64,000 nt of DNA from an uncultured Saprospiraceae bacterium (GCA_937926205.1 CALEYL010000053.1:127440-191439), one strand, 5' to 3'; shown: positions 22,304 to 31,718, counted from the first letter of the stretch. Notes: generated by a model not told the origin, from the sequence alone. Translations and numbers: made by a program.

Positions 22304-24502
22304 ATGGTCATCCATACTTCCCATTGGCGCAAAGCAGCGCCTCGCCAAATCAGACAGTTTTTACTGATGCTCGCGCTTTGTGGCATTCCGATGTTTGCCT
22401 CCAGTCAGGAAATATTTCTGAGTACGCTCGATCAGCGGCTTTATCAACTTGATTTGGCGGATTGCACCTATCAGCTTGTGGGAAATGTGCCTTCCGGTTC
22501 TACCGACATTTGTTTTCACCCCAACACTTATCTGTATTCCATCAGCGGAAACGGGCGCCTTTATCAGGTAAACATTGGGAATGGCACCGGTACACTGGTT
22601 CATACCTTTGAAAGCACTGCCAGCCAATTGTATACCTCGCTCACTGCTGATGCCAACGGGGTATTTTACACCTGCGGACTAAACGGAAAGCTCTGGTCTT
22701 ACAACTTAGCCACCAATACCGGCACTTACCTCGGCAATGTAGGTTACGCGGCAGAGGGCGACCTCACTTTTTACAACGGACAACTTTACATGGCTGCCTC
22801 CGGGGACGACATCATACGCGTCGACATCAATACCCCGTCCAACAGTACCATTGCCGTGAATGGCAATGTACCTGGCCGCATTTTTGGAATTGTTTCTTAT
22901 GCCGAAGCCTGCGACAGCGTTTCTTCTTACGCATTTACCGACAATGCCGCGAATATTTACCGCGTGGATTATGCCAACGCGGCACTTGTCCCCTACTGCA
23001 ACATTCCCTTATCGGTCAGCGGGGGCGCCAGCATGTTCGAATATTTGGGCTCTAATCCAATCACCGTTGACCTGAATATCTCGGGGTTTGATTGTACGGC
23101 CAGCAGCGGCGCGATTTCCATTCAGGCAACAGGCGGCATTGGGATGTTGAGTTATTCTCTGAACGGCTTAAACTACCAGCAAAACAACGTTTTCAATGGG
23201 CTGCCGGTGAACAGCTATACCGTTTACGTGCAGGATGAAGTCGGCTGCATTGTCAGCGAAGAAGTGGATCCCGGCGTGGTTTTTCCCAGTATAGAAAATT
23301 TAGTGGTTACCCCGGCTGCCTGTGGCGAAAATAATGGCAGTTTCAGTTTTACCATTGCCGGAGGAACCCCGCCTTTTTCCGTTTCGATGAATGGCGGCCC
23401 ACCCGGATCCAGCACGCAGTTCCAGAATTTAGCACCGGGTACTTACCAATTGCAGGTCACTGACGCCGGTGGTTGCGGATCAAATTCAAGCGTGGTGGTG
23501 ACAAACGGCGGCGCGCCCGTCCTTTCTGCCCTGAACGTTACGCCGACCTCCTGTGGACTGAACAATGGCGGCATTTCCGTCAGTGTTCAGGGGGGGCTGG
23601 CGCCAATTGCGTATGCCCTCAACGGCGGCGCCACACAGGCAACGAGTACGTTCGCCAACCTGATGGCCGGCAATTATACCCTGAGCATTACAGACGCCAA
23701 TGGTTGTGCGCTGACAGAAACGGCAACGATTGCTCCAAGCCAGGCACTCGTACTTGATGATGTGGTTCTGGTAAATGCCACTTGCGGCGAAGCAAACGGT
23801 ACCATCAGCATAGAGGCTTCCGGCGGACAGGCCCCTTTAATGTACGCGGTGAACGGGAATGCATTTGGTCTTGAAAATAACTTTAGCGGCCTGGCTTCCG
23901 GCAACTACCAACCCACGGTAAAAGACGCTGCCGGGTGCACAGCCGGCACATCCAGCAACCTCAGCGGAACAATACCACCGCGTTTCGGTCAGCCAACGCT
24001 GAAAGCCGCCGAATGTCAGGAAGCCAACGGCGCCCTGAGCCTCACATTTGATGGCGGGCTTGGCGCTTTAACCTTAACCGTAAACAGCCGCATCACAACA
24101 CCGGATTTCCCCATAAATGACCTCGAAGCAGGCGCATACCAGCTTGTACTCCGTGATTCCATTGGCTGCGAAGACACCCTGACCGTGTTCATCCCGCGCA
24201 TCAATTGCCCGATCTACCTGCCCAATGCCTTTTCCCCCAATGACGACGGCATCAACGACCGTTTTCGCCCCCAGGCCATTGATGATCTGGATGCGCAAGT
24301 GCTGCGATTCTATATCTTCGACCGCTGGGGCGGCTTTGTTTTTAAAAGCGAAAACCGCCCATTCACCGATCCTGCAAATGGCTGGGATGGCCGGAAAAAC
24401 GGAAACCTGCTTGGCCAGGGCGTTTATACCTGGTTGCTGGAAGTGGTTTTTAGCGATGGCGGGAAGGAGTTGAGGAAGGGGGATGTGGTGCTGGTGCGGT
24501 AG
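22304..24502 (+). CDS. Secreted protein with SprB-like repeats and type B T9SS sorting domain
   Basis: 732 residues with a signal peptide (to about residue 35). Residues ~35-250 look like a beta-propeller built from LYQLDLADCTYQLVGNV-type strands. Then come at least five ~75-residue SprB-like repeats, each with C-x-x-x-N-G-S/G-I-S, GG-x-x-P-x-x-Y/V-S-x-N-G and LxxGxYxxxxxDxxGC patterns. The C-terminal ~95 residues (YLPNAFSPNDDGINDRF, FDRWGGFVF, GWDGRKNG, GVYTW) are the gliding-motility-associated CHU_C domain that directs secretion by the type IX system. It is probably a surface adhesin. It converges with the TIR-SEL1 gene 8 nt away. Confidence 0.93.
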   Translation: MVIHTSHWRKAAPRQIRQFLLMLALCGIPMFASSQEIFLSTLDQRLYQLDLADCTYQLVGNVPSGSTDICFHPNTYLYSISGNGRLYQVNIGNGTGTLVHTFESTASQLYTSLTADANGVFYTCGLNGKLWSYNLATNTGTYLGNVGYAAEGDLTFYNGQLYMAASGDDIIRVDINTPSNSTIAVNGNVPGRIFGIVSYAEACDSVSSYAFTDNAANIYRVDYANAALVPYCNIPLSVSGGASMFEYLGSNPITVDLNISGFDCTASSGAISIQATGGIGMLSYSLNGLNYQQNNVFNGLPVNSYTVYVQDEVGCIVSEEVDPGVVFPSIENLVVTPAACGENNGSFSFTIAGGTPPFSVSMNGGPPGSSTQFQNLAPGTYQLQVTDAGGCGSNSSVVVTNGGAPVLSALNVTPTSCGLNNGGISVSVQGGLAPIAYALNGGATQATSTFANLMAGNYTLSITDANGCALTETATIAPSQALVLDDVVLVNATCGEANGTISIEASGGQAPLMYAVNGNAFGLENNFSGLASGNYQPTVKDAAGCTAGTSSNLSGTIPPRFGQPTLKAAECQEANGALSLTFDGGLGALTLTVNSRITTPDFPINDLEAGAYQLVLRDSIGCEDTLTVFIPRINCPIYLPNAFSPNDDGINDRFRPQAIDDLDAQVLRFYIFDRWGGFVFKSENRPFTDPANGWDGRKNGNLLGQGVYTWLLEVVFSDGGKELRKGDVVLVR

Positions 24503-24510
24503 GAGTTTAA

Positions 24511-26412
24511 TTAGTTTGCTTGCTGCTTAGCTCTGTCGTACCAGGCTTTTGCTTCTTGAGCGTCTTTGGGGACGCCAAGGCCATGTTCATAAAGTTTGCC
24601 AAGGTTGTTCATTGCGGCTACTTGCCCTTTTTCAGCCGCTTTTTCATACCAGGATTTTGCCTTCTCGTAATCCTGAGATACACCATAGCCATTATGATAA
24701 AGAACCCCTAAATTGTTCATTGCCCCGCCATCCCCTTTTTCAGCTGCTTTTTCATACCAGGACTTCGCTTTTTCGTAATCTTGGGGTACACCATTGCTAT
24801 AATGATAAAGAATACCTAGATTGTTCATTGCCCCGCCATCCCCTTTTTCAGCTGCTTTTTCATACCAGGACTTCGCTTTTTCGTAATCCTGTGGTACACC
24901 ATAACCATTATGATAAAGACTACCTATATTGACCATTGCCCCGCCATCCCCTTTTTCAGCTGCTTTTTCATACCAGTATTTTGCCTTTTGGTAATCTTGG
25001 GGTACACCATTGCCATTATAATATAGCAAGCCTATATTGTTCATTGCCCAGCCATCCCCTTTTTCAGCGGCTTTTTCATACCAAAATTTCGCTTTTTGGT
25101 AATCCTGGGGTACACCATAACCATTATGATAAAGACTACCTATATTGACCATTGCCCATTCGCTCCCTTTTTCAGCCGCTTTTTCATACCAAAATTTCGC
25201 TTTTTGGTAATCCTGGGGTACACCATTACCATTATGATAAAGATTACCTATACTGACCATTGCCCATTCGCTCCCTTTTTCAACCGCTTTTTCATACCAA
25301 AATTTCGCCTTTGGGTAATCCTGGGGTACACCATTGCCATTATAATATAGCAAGCCTATATTGTTCATTGCTTCTACTTGTCCTTTTTCAACCGCTTTTT
25401 CATACCAGTATTTTGCCTTTTGGTAATCTTGGGGTACACCATTACCATCATGATAAAGATTACCTATATTGACCATTGCCCATTCGCTCCCTTTTTCAGC
25501 CGCTTTTTCATACCAATATTTCGCTTTTTCGTAATCCTGTGGTACACCATTGCCATTATGATAAAGAACCCCTAAATTGTTCATTGCCCCGCCATCCCCT
25601 TTTTCAGCTGCTTTTTCATACCAGTATTTCGCTTTTTCGTAATCCTGTGGTACACCATTGCCATTATGATAAAGAACCCCTAAATTGTTCATTGCCCCGC
25701 CATCCCCTTTTTCAGCGGCTTTTTCATACCAGTATTTTGCCTTTGAGTAATCTATTGATACAAACTGCCCAAGGTCATACATCCTTCCAAGGCGGCGCTG
25801 GTATTCTGCTAAAAACAGGGGGCTCTCTTTATACCCGTCAAAAACTAAAAAAGCCGCTTCAAAATTATTCTTGTCGTATTCTGCTGCTGCTTTTTCCAGC
25901 GCAGCTATTATTATTGGAGCTTCTGTAGCCTCCTGCTTTTTTTTTGATATCGCTCGTGCCACCCGCGCAATTCCGCGAGCGACATCTGTAAAGGCCTCGT
26001 CCGGACCGTCCCAGTGTTTTTTTGAAAAAACCGGGGCGGCATTTTCGGGGAGCACCTGCAAACGTTCGATTTGCGGGTGCTCCTGCCAGAGGCAATGCCT
26101 CACCACGATCGGAGCGACAACGACCTCCCCTTTCTCGTGCCGGAGGAGTGCTTGTCGGAGTTCCTTTTTTTCAATGTAATTGGAATTAAAAAAATCACTG
26201 CTCAGGAAAAGGACGATGATGTCGGCAGCCTTAAGGTTGTTTTCAATTGCTTTTTCCCATTCCTGTCCGGGGATGATTTCGCCATCATACCAAAAGGATA
26301 CCTCCCCTCTGCGTACCAAAGGAGTGAGCGATTTTTTAAACTCTGCAAGGGCATCAGCATCTTCCCTTGCGTAGATGGTGAAAATATGAAGTGGCTGTGT
26401 GGGTTCGGACAT
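24511..26412 (-). CDS. TIR-domain protein with eleven SEL1-like repeats
   Basis: 633 residues from the ATG at 26412 (MSEPTQPLHIF); a longer in-frame start at 26457 is less plausible. Residues ~8-155 are a bacterial TIR domain: IFTIYAREDADALAEF, WYDGEIIPGQEWEKAIENNL, ADIIVLFLSSDFFNSNYIE then KKEL, where the Glu region is the expected NADase site. A short Ala/Glu-rich linker leads to eleven 36-residue SEL1/TPR repeats of the form AKYWYEKAAEKGDGGAMNNL, then a partial repeat. TIR proteins often act in immunity or signalling through NAD cleavage, and SEL1 repeats bind partners; the role here is inference. Repeats are nearly identical at DNA level. Confidence 0.93.
   Translation of the reverse strand: MSEPTQPLHIFTIYAREDADALAEFKKSLTPLVRRGEVSFWYDGEIIPGQEWEKAIENNLKAADIIVLFLSSDFFNSNYIEKKELRQALLRHEKGEVVVAPIVVRHCLWQEHPQIERLQVLPENAAPVFSKKHWDGPDEAFTDVARGIARVARAISKKKQEATEAPIIIAALEKAAAEYDKNNFEAAFLVFDGYKESPLFLAEYQRRLGRMYDLGQFVSIDYSKAKYWYEKAAEKGDGGAMNNLGVLYHNGNGVPQDYEKAKYWYEKAAEKGDGGAMNNLGVLYHNGNGVPQDYEKAKYWYEKAAEKGSEWAMVNIGNLYHDGNGVPQDYQKAKYWYEKAVEKGQVEAMNNIGLLYYNGNGVPQDYPKAKFWYEKAVEKGSEWAMVSIGNLYHNGNGVPQDYQKAKFWYEKAAEKGSEWAMVNIGSLYHNGYGVPQDYQKAKFWYEKAAEKGDGWAMNNIGLLYYNGNGVPQDYQKAKYWYEKAAEKGDGGAMVNIGSLYHNGYGVPQDYEKAKSWYEKAAEKGDGGAMNNLGILYHYSNGVPQDYEKAKSWYEKAAEKGDGGAMNNLGVLYHNGYGVSQDYEKAKSWYEKAAEKGQVAAMNNLGKLYEHGLGVPKDAQEAKAWYDRAKQQAN
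24562..25749 (-). repeat. Eleven tandem 108-bp repeats inside the TIR-SEL1 gene
   Basis: Each unit encodes one 36-residue SEL1 repeat, and long DNA blocks are identical between units (for example the segment for YEKAAEKGDGGAMNN). Phase is exact, with no indels out of frame. Third-position changes are few, suggesting recent duplication or ongoing homogenisation. Confidence 0.95.
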
Positions 26413-26596
26413 TGGCCGGGAATTATTATTTTGACAAATATAAATAAGATTTGTCAATGGCTTCCCCTCTTTGAGAACTGACCCTGCGACAGCGCCACGA
26501 AATCGTTATCAGCGCAACGCGGCGAACAACCCAATCCCTCCGTCATTTGTTTCCCCACAGACAAAATAGCGGCTATATTTGCCGCGCTTTTGATGC

Positions 26597-26629
26597 CACC
26601 CTTTGCCCTGCCCGGCAAGACAAAGGGTG
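26597..26629. other. Hairpin upstream of the TIR-SEL1 gene
   Basis: CACCCTTTG (26597-26605) is the exact inverse complement of CAAAGGGTG (26621-26629), loop 15 nt. It abuts the nested palindrome that starts at 26633 and could be part of the same element. Confidence 0.45.
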
Positions 26630-26632
26630 TAT

Positions 26633-26914
26633 TGTCGTCAACTTAGCGAAACACGGATCATCTCGAATATTGCACACTGAGACCCCGTTAGGGGGCCAAT
26701 GCGGGTAGAAAAATCATAAAATGGTTCCGTTTCGTGCCGTAGGTACGCAATGTTGACGTTCAATATTGCGTACCTACGGCACGCTAAAACATAGGAAATG
26801 CTTTGGGGCTACCGGCATTAGGTCCCTACAGGACCAACCTCAGCTTTTTGGAATGATCCGTGTTTCTGGCGAATTCAGCTTATTGAGAGCCTGAAAGTTC
26901 TTAAGTTGACGACA
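26633..26914. mobile_element. 282-bp nested palindromic element (fold-back/MITE-like)
   Basis: Four pairs of inverted arms are nested around one centre. Outer: TGTCGTCAACTTA 26633-26645 with 26902-26914 (13 of 13). Second: AAACACGGATCAT 26649-26661 with 26853-26865 (13 of 13). Third: imperfect ~27-nt arms around 26680-26707 and 26809-26836. Core: CGTGCCGTAGGTACGCAAT 26733-26751 with 26765-26783 (19 of 19). No frame of note is inside. Such structures suggest a non-autonomous fold-back transposon or a REP-type element. No target duplication was identified with certainty. Confidence 0.65.
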
Positions 26915-26957
26915 TTGGACAAAGCGTTGGCAAGTAGCACATAAAATTCAAGCATTC

Positions 26958-28778
26958 ATGCGTAGTTTCTGGCGCCTCATGGGCTACCTCCGCGATTACA
27001 AATCAGCGGTATCACTAAATGTCATCAGCAACATCCTGACCGCTGTATTTACGGCAGCAAGCATTCCCTTGTTCATTCCTTTCCTGGAGATTCTGTTCGG
27101 GCGCGAGTCGTTGGTGACCGAAGCGCCGACCTGGGAATTAAGCATCGACGGGGTTTCGGCCTCCATCAAATACCAACTCAGTCAGGTTATTGTTACGCAG
27201 GGGCGCGAGCAGGCGCTGGTGTATGTGTGCATCGGCATCCTGAGTGTGTTTTTCCTGAAAAACCTCTTCCACTACCTTTCGCTGTTTTTCATGGCGCCGG
27301 TGCGCAACGGCATCATCCGCGACCTGCGCAAGCAATTGTTTGAAAAGATACTGACCCTGCCCTTGAGCTATTTTTCCGATGAGCGCAAAGGCGACCTCAT
27401 GTCGCGCATTACAGCAGACGTTCAGGAAGTGGAGTGGAGCATTCTGAATGTACTGGAAGCAGTTTTTCGCGAACCGCTGGTCATTGCCGGCTCGCTGGCC
27501 TTCATGCTGTATGTGAGTCCCCCACTGACGGGATTTGTGTTTCTTTTGATTCTTTTTACGGCAGTAGTCATCGGCGGCATTGGGCGTACGCTGCGCAAAA
27601 GTTCGACCCTGGTACAGGAAAAACTCGGTACGCTGGTCAGCATAATTGAAGAAACCCTGGGCGGCCTGCGCATCATCAAAGGCTTCAACGCCGAAGCTTA
27701 TCAGCGCGATAAATTCAGCCGCGAAAACAATCAATACCGCAGCATCCTCACCCGCCTGTTGTGGCGCCGCGACCTCGCTTCTCCACTTTCCGAATTTCTC
27801 GGCATTGGGGTGGTGGCCGTGCTGCTTTGGTTTGGCTCGCGGCAGGTATTCAGCGGTTCCATGAGGGCAGAGACCTTTCTCACTTTCATTTTTGCTTTTT
27901 ACAATGTCATACAGCCTGCCAAGCAGTTTGTAAGAGCGCTATACAACATCCAGAAAGGGGTGTCGGCCATGCTTCGGGTAGAAAAATTGCTGGACGCCGA
28001 AAGCAATATCCGCGAAGCGCCTGAGGCAAAAGCCATCACCCGGTTCGACCACAGCATCGAATACCGTGATGTGACGTTCGCCTACAACAAGGAAGAAGGT
28101 AAAGTACTCAGCAATATCTGGCTCGATATTCCCAAAGGCAAGGTTGTCGCTTTGGTGGGCGCTTCCGGAGCGGGGAAATCGACGCTCGTAGATTTACTAC
28201 CGCGTTTCTACGATGTGGCGGAAGGCGGCATCCTGATTGACGGAACGGACATCCGGGAATATAAAATCCGCGACCTGCGCTCCCTGATGGGCATCGTGTC
28301 GCAGGAAGCCATTCTCTTCAACGACACCATTTACAACAACATCGTTTTTGGTCTGGAAGGCGTAACGCCAGCTGATGTGGAGCAGGCAGCCCGCATTGCC
28401 AATGCGCACGATTTCATCATGGCTACTGAACATGGCTACCAGACCAATATCGGCGACCGCGGCAACAAACTCAGCGGCGGACAACGCCAGCGGCTCACCA
28501 TCGCGAGGGCCGTGCTCAAAAACCCACCCATCCTCATCCTCGACGAAGCTACTTCGGCATTGGATTCAGAATCAGAAAAACTGGTGCAATCTGCTTTGGT
28601 GGAATTGATGAAAAACCGCACTTCGATTGTCATTGCACACAGGCTCTCAACCATTCAGCACGCCGATGAAATTGTGGTGATGAAGGATGGATACATTCTG
28701 GAGCGTGGGGCACACGCCGCCCTGCTGGAGCAAGGCGGCGAGTACCGTAAACTGGTATCGTTGCAGGCTTTCGGTTAA
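26958..28778 (+). CDS. ABC exporter, MsbA-type half-transporter
   Basis: 606 residues: six-helix exporter domain (~1-330; extra periplasmic segment at residues ~48-80) and an ATPase with Walker A GASGAGKST (~residue 400), Q-loop VSQEAILFND, signature LSGGQRQR, Walker B ILILDEATSALD and H-loop IAHRLST. The elongated first periplasmic loop is usual for the Bacteroidota MsbA-like lipid A/lipid exporters, which makes lipid or lipooligosaccharide export the leading guess; drug export is possible. Its last 4 bp overlap the convergent TPR lipoprotein gene. Confidence 0.9.
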   Translation: MRSFWRLMGYLRDYKSAVSLNVISNILTAVFTAASIPLFIPFLEILFGRESLVTEAPTWELSIDGVSASIKYQLSQVIVTQGREQALVYVCIGILSVFFLKNLFHYLSLFFMAPVRNGIIRDLRKQLFEKILTLPLSYFSDERKGDLMSRITADVQEVEWSILNVLEAVFREPLVIAGSLAFMLYVSPPLTGFVFLLILFTAVVIGGIGRTLRKSSTLVQEKLGTLVSIIEETLGGLRIIKGFNAEAYQRDKFSRENNQYRSILTRLLWRRDLASPLSEFLGIGVVAVLLWFGSRQVFSGSMRAETFLTFIFAFYNVIQPAKQFVRALYNIQKGVSAMLRVEKLLDAESNIREAPEAKAITRFDHSIEYRDVTFAYNKEEGKVLSNIWLDIPKGKVVALVGASGAGKSTLVDLLPRFYDVAEGGILIDGTDIREYKIRDLRSLMGIVSQEAILFNDTIYNNIVFGLEGVTPADVEQAARIANAHDFIMATEHGYQTNIGDRGNKLSGGQRQRLTIARAVLKNPPILILDEATSALDSESEKLVQSALVELMKNRTSIVIAHRLSTIQHADEIVVMKDGYILERGAHAALLEQGGEYRKLVSLQAFG

Positions 28779-30181
28779 TCCGAAGTCCGGATTGTCGTTG
28801 TTTCCTGAATCCAGCAACCGATGCGGAAAGAAGCCCCTGGTGTCAGTCCTCTAAGGAATACATCCTCTTTGGTAGGCATGTACTGGCTGTAGCGGTTGAT
28901 CCACTTATTGGCCTCTGCTGCTGATCCCGAGTCAATCCGTTTGGCCTTATTCCACATGTCAATTGCCGGCCAGGTAACTATCTGGCTGTCCCAACCCTGT
29001 CCGGGCCCGCAAAGCGGCCCGCTGGAAGCATAAAGGCGTCCAATCAGGATAAAGGGCTCGCCCCAGTTTGGACGAACGTCAGCAGCCTGAAGCGCATAGC
29101 GACGCGCATTGGAAAAATCTTTGAAGTGGCCATAATAGATTTTCGAAACCAGGAGCAGGATATCTCCCTTTTTGCTTTTGTCTTTTTCCGTTTCGGCAGC
29201 TTCAAGAAATAGTTTTACGGCATCGCGGTATTGAGCGTCCTGCAGGGCCTGGTATGCTTTTTGGAGCGGACCGACAACCACGCAGTTGGCATTTCCGGCA
29301 GCAACCACTTTTTTGAAACGCTCATCGGTTTCCGAACAACGGCCCCAGCGGAGTAAACCATAGACTTCCCGAATGACATCGCAATTGGTCGGCGATTCCT
29401 CAAACTGGCTGTAGTATTTGTCCGAGTAGTAATCGCAATCGTAAAAATTTTCCACTGTTTCAAAATTCTCCAGCAAGATTGGCGCATAGCTGTCTATGAT
29501 GCGCCAACGCTCACATTCTTTGGCTTTGCAATTGGCCATGCCGGCAGCTACGACCTCTTTGATTTTGGCAGTATACAGCTGCGCTTCCGCCATGGATATT
29601 TTTTCTTTGAAATAGAGGTCTACCAAAAGCGCTGTAAAAGGATTGATGATGAAATCCCGAACTTTGGGGTAGTCGGCGTCGAAAGACTCTTTAAAGAGGG
29701 CATATACCTCTTCCCTGGGCTTATTCGGGTATTTGTAATAGTAATCAAAAGCCTTCAAGCCCTGGATATAACCGCCTTCGCCGAAGCATTTTTCCATGGC
29801 CGCATACAGTTTTTCGATTTCAGGCAGGTATTTGGCGGTATCCTTCGATTCGGAGATAAAATGCTCATAAAAAAGCACGCCATCCGTATAGATCGTTGGC
29901 CGTTCGCCGGTCGCAGCGGGCGCCAGTTTGTAAACCTCTTGCCAGTAATCAAAAGCCTGGGGCCATTCTTTTACTTTCAGAAAATCCCGGTAAAGGACAT
30001 AATTGGTTTCCGCTATTTCTTTGTCTCTGGCCGACAAGTCAGAAAATTTGGCGCATTCTATCGGGCCGGTCGGCTGAGTAGGTTCATCCGTTTTCGGCTG
30101 TACAACTGGTTCGGTGATTTTAGGCGTACAAGCCGTTATGATTAAGGGAAAAAGGATAATAAAAAAGAATGATTTTCTCAT
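28775..30181 (-). CDS. TPR-type lipoprotein, paralogue of the next gene
   Basis: 468 residues with lipobox LIITAC18. The body is alpha-helical with a TPR-like pattern: a DYWQEVYKLAPAATGERPTI segment near residue 80, ALQDAQYRDAVKLFLEAAE near 320, GDILLLVSKIYYGHFKDFSN, ARRYALQAADVRPNWGEPFI then LIGRLYASSGPLCG. The same order and motifs occur in the neighbour at 30310-31716, so the two are tandem paralogues. Function unknown; both look like envelope scaffold proteins. A strong terminator separates them, and the gene converges with the MsbA-type exporter. Confidence 0.8.
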   Translation of the reverse strand: MRKSFFFIILFPLIITACTPKITEPVVQPKTDEPTQPTGPIECAKFSDLSARDKEIAETNYVLYRDFLKVKEWPQAFDYWQEVYKLAPAATGERPTIYTDGVLFYEHFISESKDTAKYLPEIEKLYAAMEKCFGEGGYIQGLKAFDYYYKYPNKPREEVYALFKESFDADYPKVRDFIINPFTALLVDLYFKEKISMAEAQLYTAKIKEVVAAGMANCKAKECERWRIIDSYAPILLENFETVENFYDCDYYSDKYYSQFEESPTNCDVIREVYGLLRWGRCSETDERFKKVVAAGNANCVVVGPLQKAYQALQDAQYRDAVKLFLEAAETEKDKSKKGDILLLVSKIYYGHFKDFSNARRYALQAADVRPNWGEPFILIGRLYASSGPLCGPGQGWDSQIVTWPAIDMWNKAKRIDSGSAAEANKWINRYSQYMPTKEDVFLRGLTPGASFRIGCWIQETTTIRTSD

Positions 30182-30243
30182 GGTTCAATTTTTTTGCGTG
30201 TTTGATGCTCCTGATGTTGTACAGGGTCAGTCTTTCCAAACAA

Positions 30244-30277
30244 CAAAGCCCCGCTCTTATTTAAGAGCGAAGCTTTG
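30244..30277 (-). terminator. Terminator between the two TPR paralogues
   Basis: CAAAGC...GCTCTTA pairs with TAAGAGC...GCTTTG (34-bp hairpin, 30244-30277) with a small internal mismatch. On the minus strand it follows the stop of the gene at 30310 by 32 nt and is trailed by a T-rich stretch. Confidence 0.75.
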
Positions 30278-30309
30278 CTGTCGTTAAGATAACGAAAAAA
30301 TTGAGCAGT

Positions 30310-31716
30310 TTATTTGTTGAAGCGGATTCGTACCGTTTCGCCTATCCAGCAGCCCACTGTGGCCGTTTGGCCTTCTTTGATGCCGCGCATGTGGCCATCT
30401 TCAAAGCTAGGCAAAGAGCCGGAGCAGTTTCCAATGCGGCGATTGGCATCGTCGGCGACCTCGCTGTCGATAGATCGGGCGTAAGAGTACTTGTCGATAG
30501 CTGCCAATACAGCGAGGCGCTGGTTCCAGTCATCTCCGCAGTTGCGGCTCGACGAGAGGTACATATCGCCGATGAGGATATATGGAGGTCCCCAACCTGT
30601 TTTCAGGCTGGCCGCTTTGCGGGCATTGTCGCGGGCGCTGTCAAAATTGCGCAATTCGCGGAACTGGATGGTGGCAATGCGGTAGTAATAATCGCCTTTT
30701 TTGGTAGCGTCCGTTTCATTTTCAATGGCTTCGCGGTAACGGCCCAGCGCTTCTGAATACTTGCCTTCTTCGTAAAGTTTATTGGCGTCGTAAGCAGGGT
30801 TGTCCTTGCGAAGTTTTGCCTCAACTTCTGCGTTATATGCGGAAGCCAGCGCTTCGTATTTCAGGCGAACAGCTACCAGATCTGTATCTGTAGAATCGCA
30901 ACCCTGCTGGCGCAATTTTACGTAAATGTATTTTACGACATCGATGCTGTCCGGGTGTTCATTAAAGATCGGCAACAATTTGTCTTTAAAGAAGGCGCAA
31001 TCGAAAATTTCATCTTCAATTTTCCGGAAAGGCGCATCCATACGGGTCAGCGCATCCTGATAATACTGCCCATAGCGCGTATTCGTTTTGATGTTGTGTT
31101 CACCACATTCTGTCAGTTTCGCATGGATATCGCGAACCTCTTCTTTCGTGAGTTTCTTTTGCTGGTATAGATAGACCACAACTTCTGCCATTGGCTCAAG
31201 GATCACATATTCTGAATCTTTCCCGCCTTTAGCCAAAGCTTTTTTGAATACATCAAATGTTTCTGTAGAATAGCCATAGCCCAGATAGTAGAACATATCG
31301 TAACCTTTACGTCCGAGCAATACAGCTTCATTTTTGTAGCACTGAATTTCTTCATCATAAAGCCGAAGTACGGTGGCTGCGAATTCTTTTTTCTTGGCTT
31401 CATCTTTGGTGCGCGCCATCTGGGCACGATAAAGCAAACGTCCATCGGAATAATGAGAAGGGCGCTGACCATCAGCAGCAGGTGCAATTTCATACGCTTT
31501 TTTCCAGTTGTCAAAAGCAATATTGAAATTGGCATCATCCATTTTTTCCAGATCAGCAACTTCCTTGCCTTTCAAATACGGACGATAAATTACGTGAGCA
31601 TCTTCCGCCTCCGACTTACGAGGAGAATCATTCCAGGTTTGGCACTGGGAGGCGGCATTATTGACGATAGAGAACAGCAGCGCGGCGGCTGCAAAAAAAC
31701 TGCGAACCATTTTCAT
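30310..31716 (-). CDS. Secreted TPR-type protein
   Basis: 468 residues from the ATG at 31716 (MKMVRSFFAAAALLF, signal peptide to about residue 25). The ordered motifs KKAYEIAPAADGQRPSHYSD, ANKLYEEGKYSEALGRYREA, KKGDYYYRIATIQFRELRNF, ARKAASLKTGWGPPYI then LIGDMYLSSSRNCG mirror the lipoprotein paralogue downstream, and both end in a short TVGCWIGETVRIRF / RIGCWIQETTTIRT tail. It starts 2 nt after the outer-membrane protein gene on the same strand and so sits in a coaX-OMP-TPR operon. Related coaX-linked envelope proteins are widespread in Bacteroidota; function unknown. Confidence 0.85.
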   Translation of the reverse strand: MKMVRSFFAAAALLFSIVNNAASQCQTWNDSPRKSEAEDAHVIYRPYLKGKEVADLEKMDDANFNIAFDNWKKAYEIAPAADGQRPSHYSDGRLLYRAQMARTKDEAKKKEFAATVLRLYDEEIQCYKNEAVLLGRKGYDMFYYLGYGYSTETFDVFKKALAKGGKDSEYVILEPMAEVVVYLYQQKKLTKEEVRDIHAKLTECGEHNIKTNTRYGQYYQDALTRMDAPFRKIEDEIFDCAFFKDKLLPIFNEHPDSIDVVKYIYVKLRQQGCDSTDTDLVAVRLKYEALASAYNAEVEAKLRKDNPAYDANKLYEEGKYSEALGRYREAIENETDATKKGDYYYRIATIQFRELRNFDSARDNARKAASLKTGWGPPYILIGDMYLSSSRNCGDDWNQRLAVLAAIDKYSYARSIDSEVADDANRRIGNCSGSLPSFEDGHMRGIKEGQTATVGCWIGETVRIRFNK

Positions 31717-31718
31717 GA

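Noticed and set aside
24562..25749. Regular repeats that could suggest a CRISPR array
   Set aside because: Units are 108 bp, in frame, coding for SEL1 repeats without unique spacers; not CRISPR.
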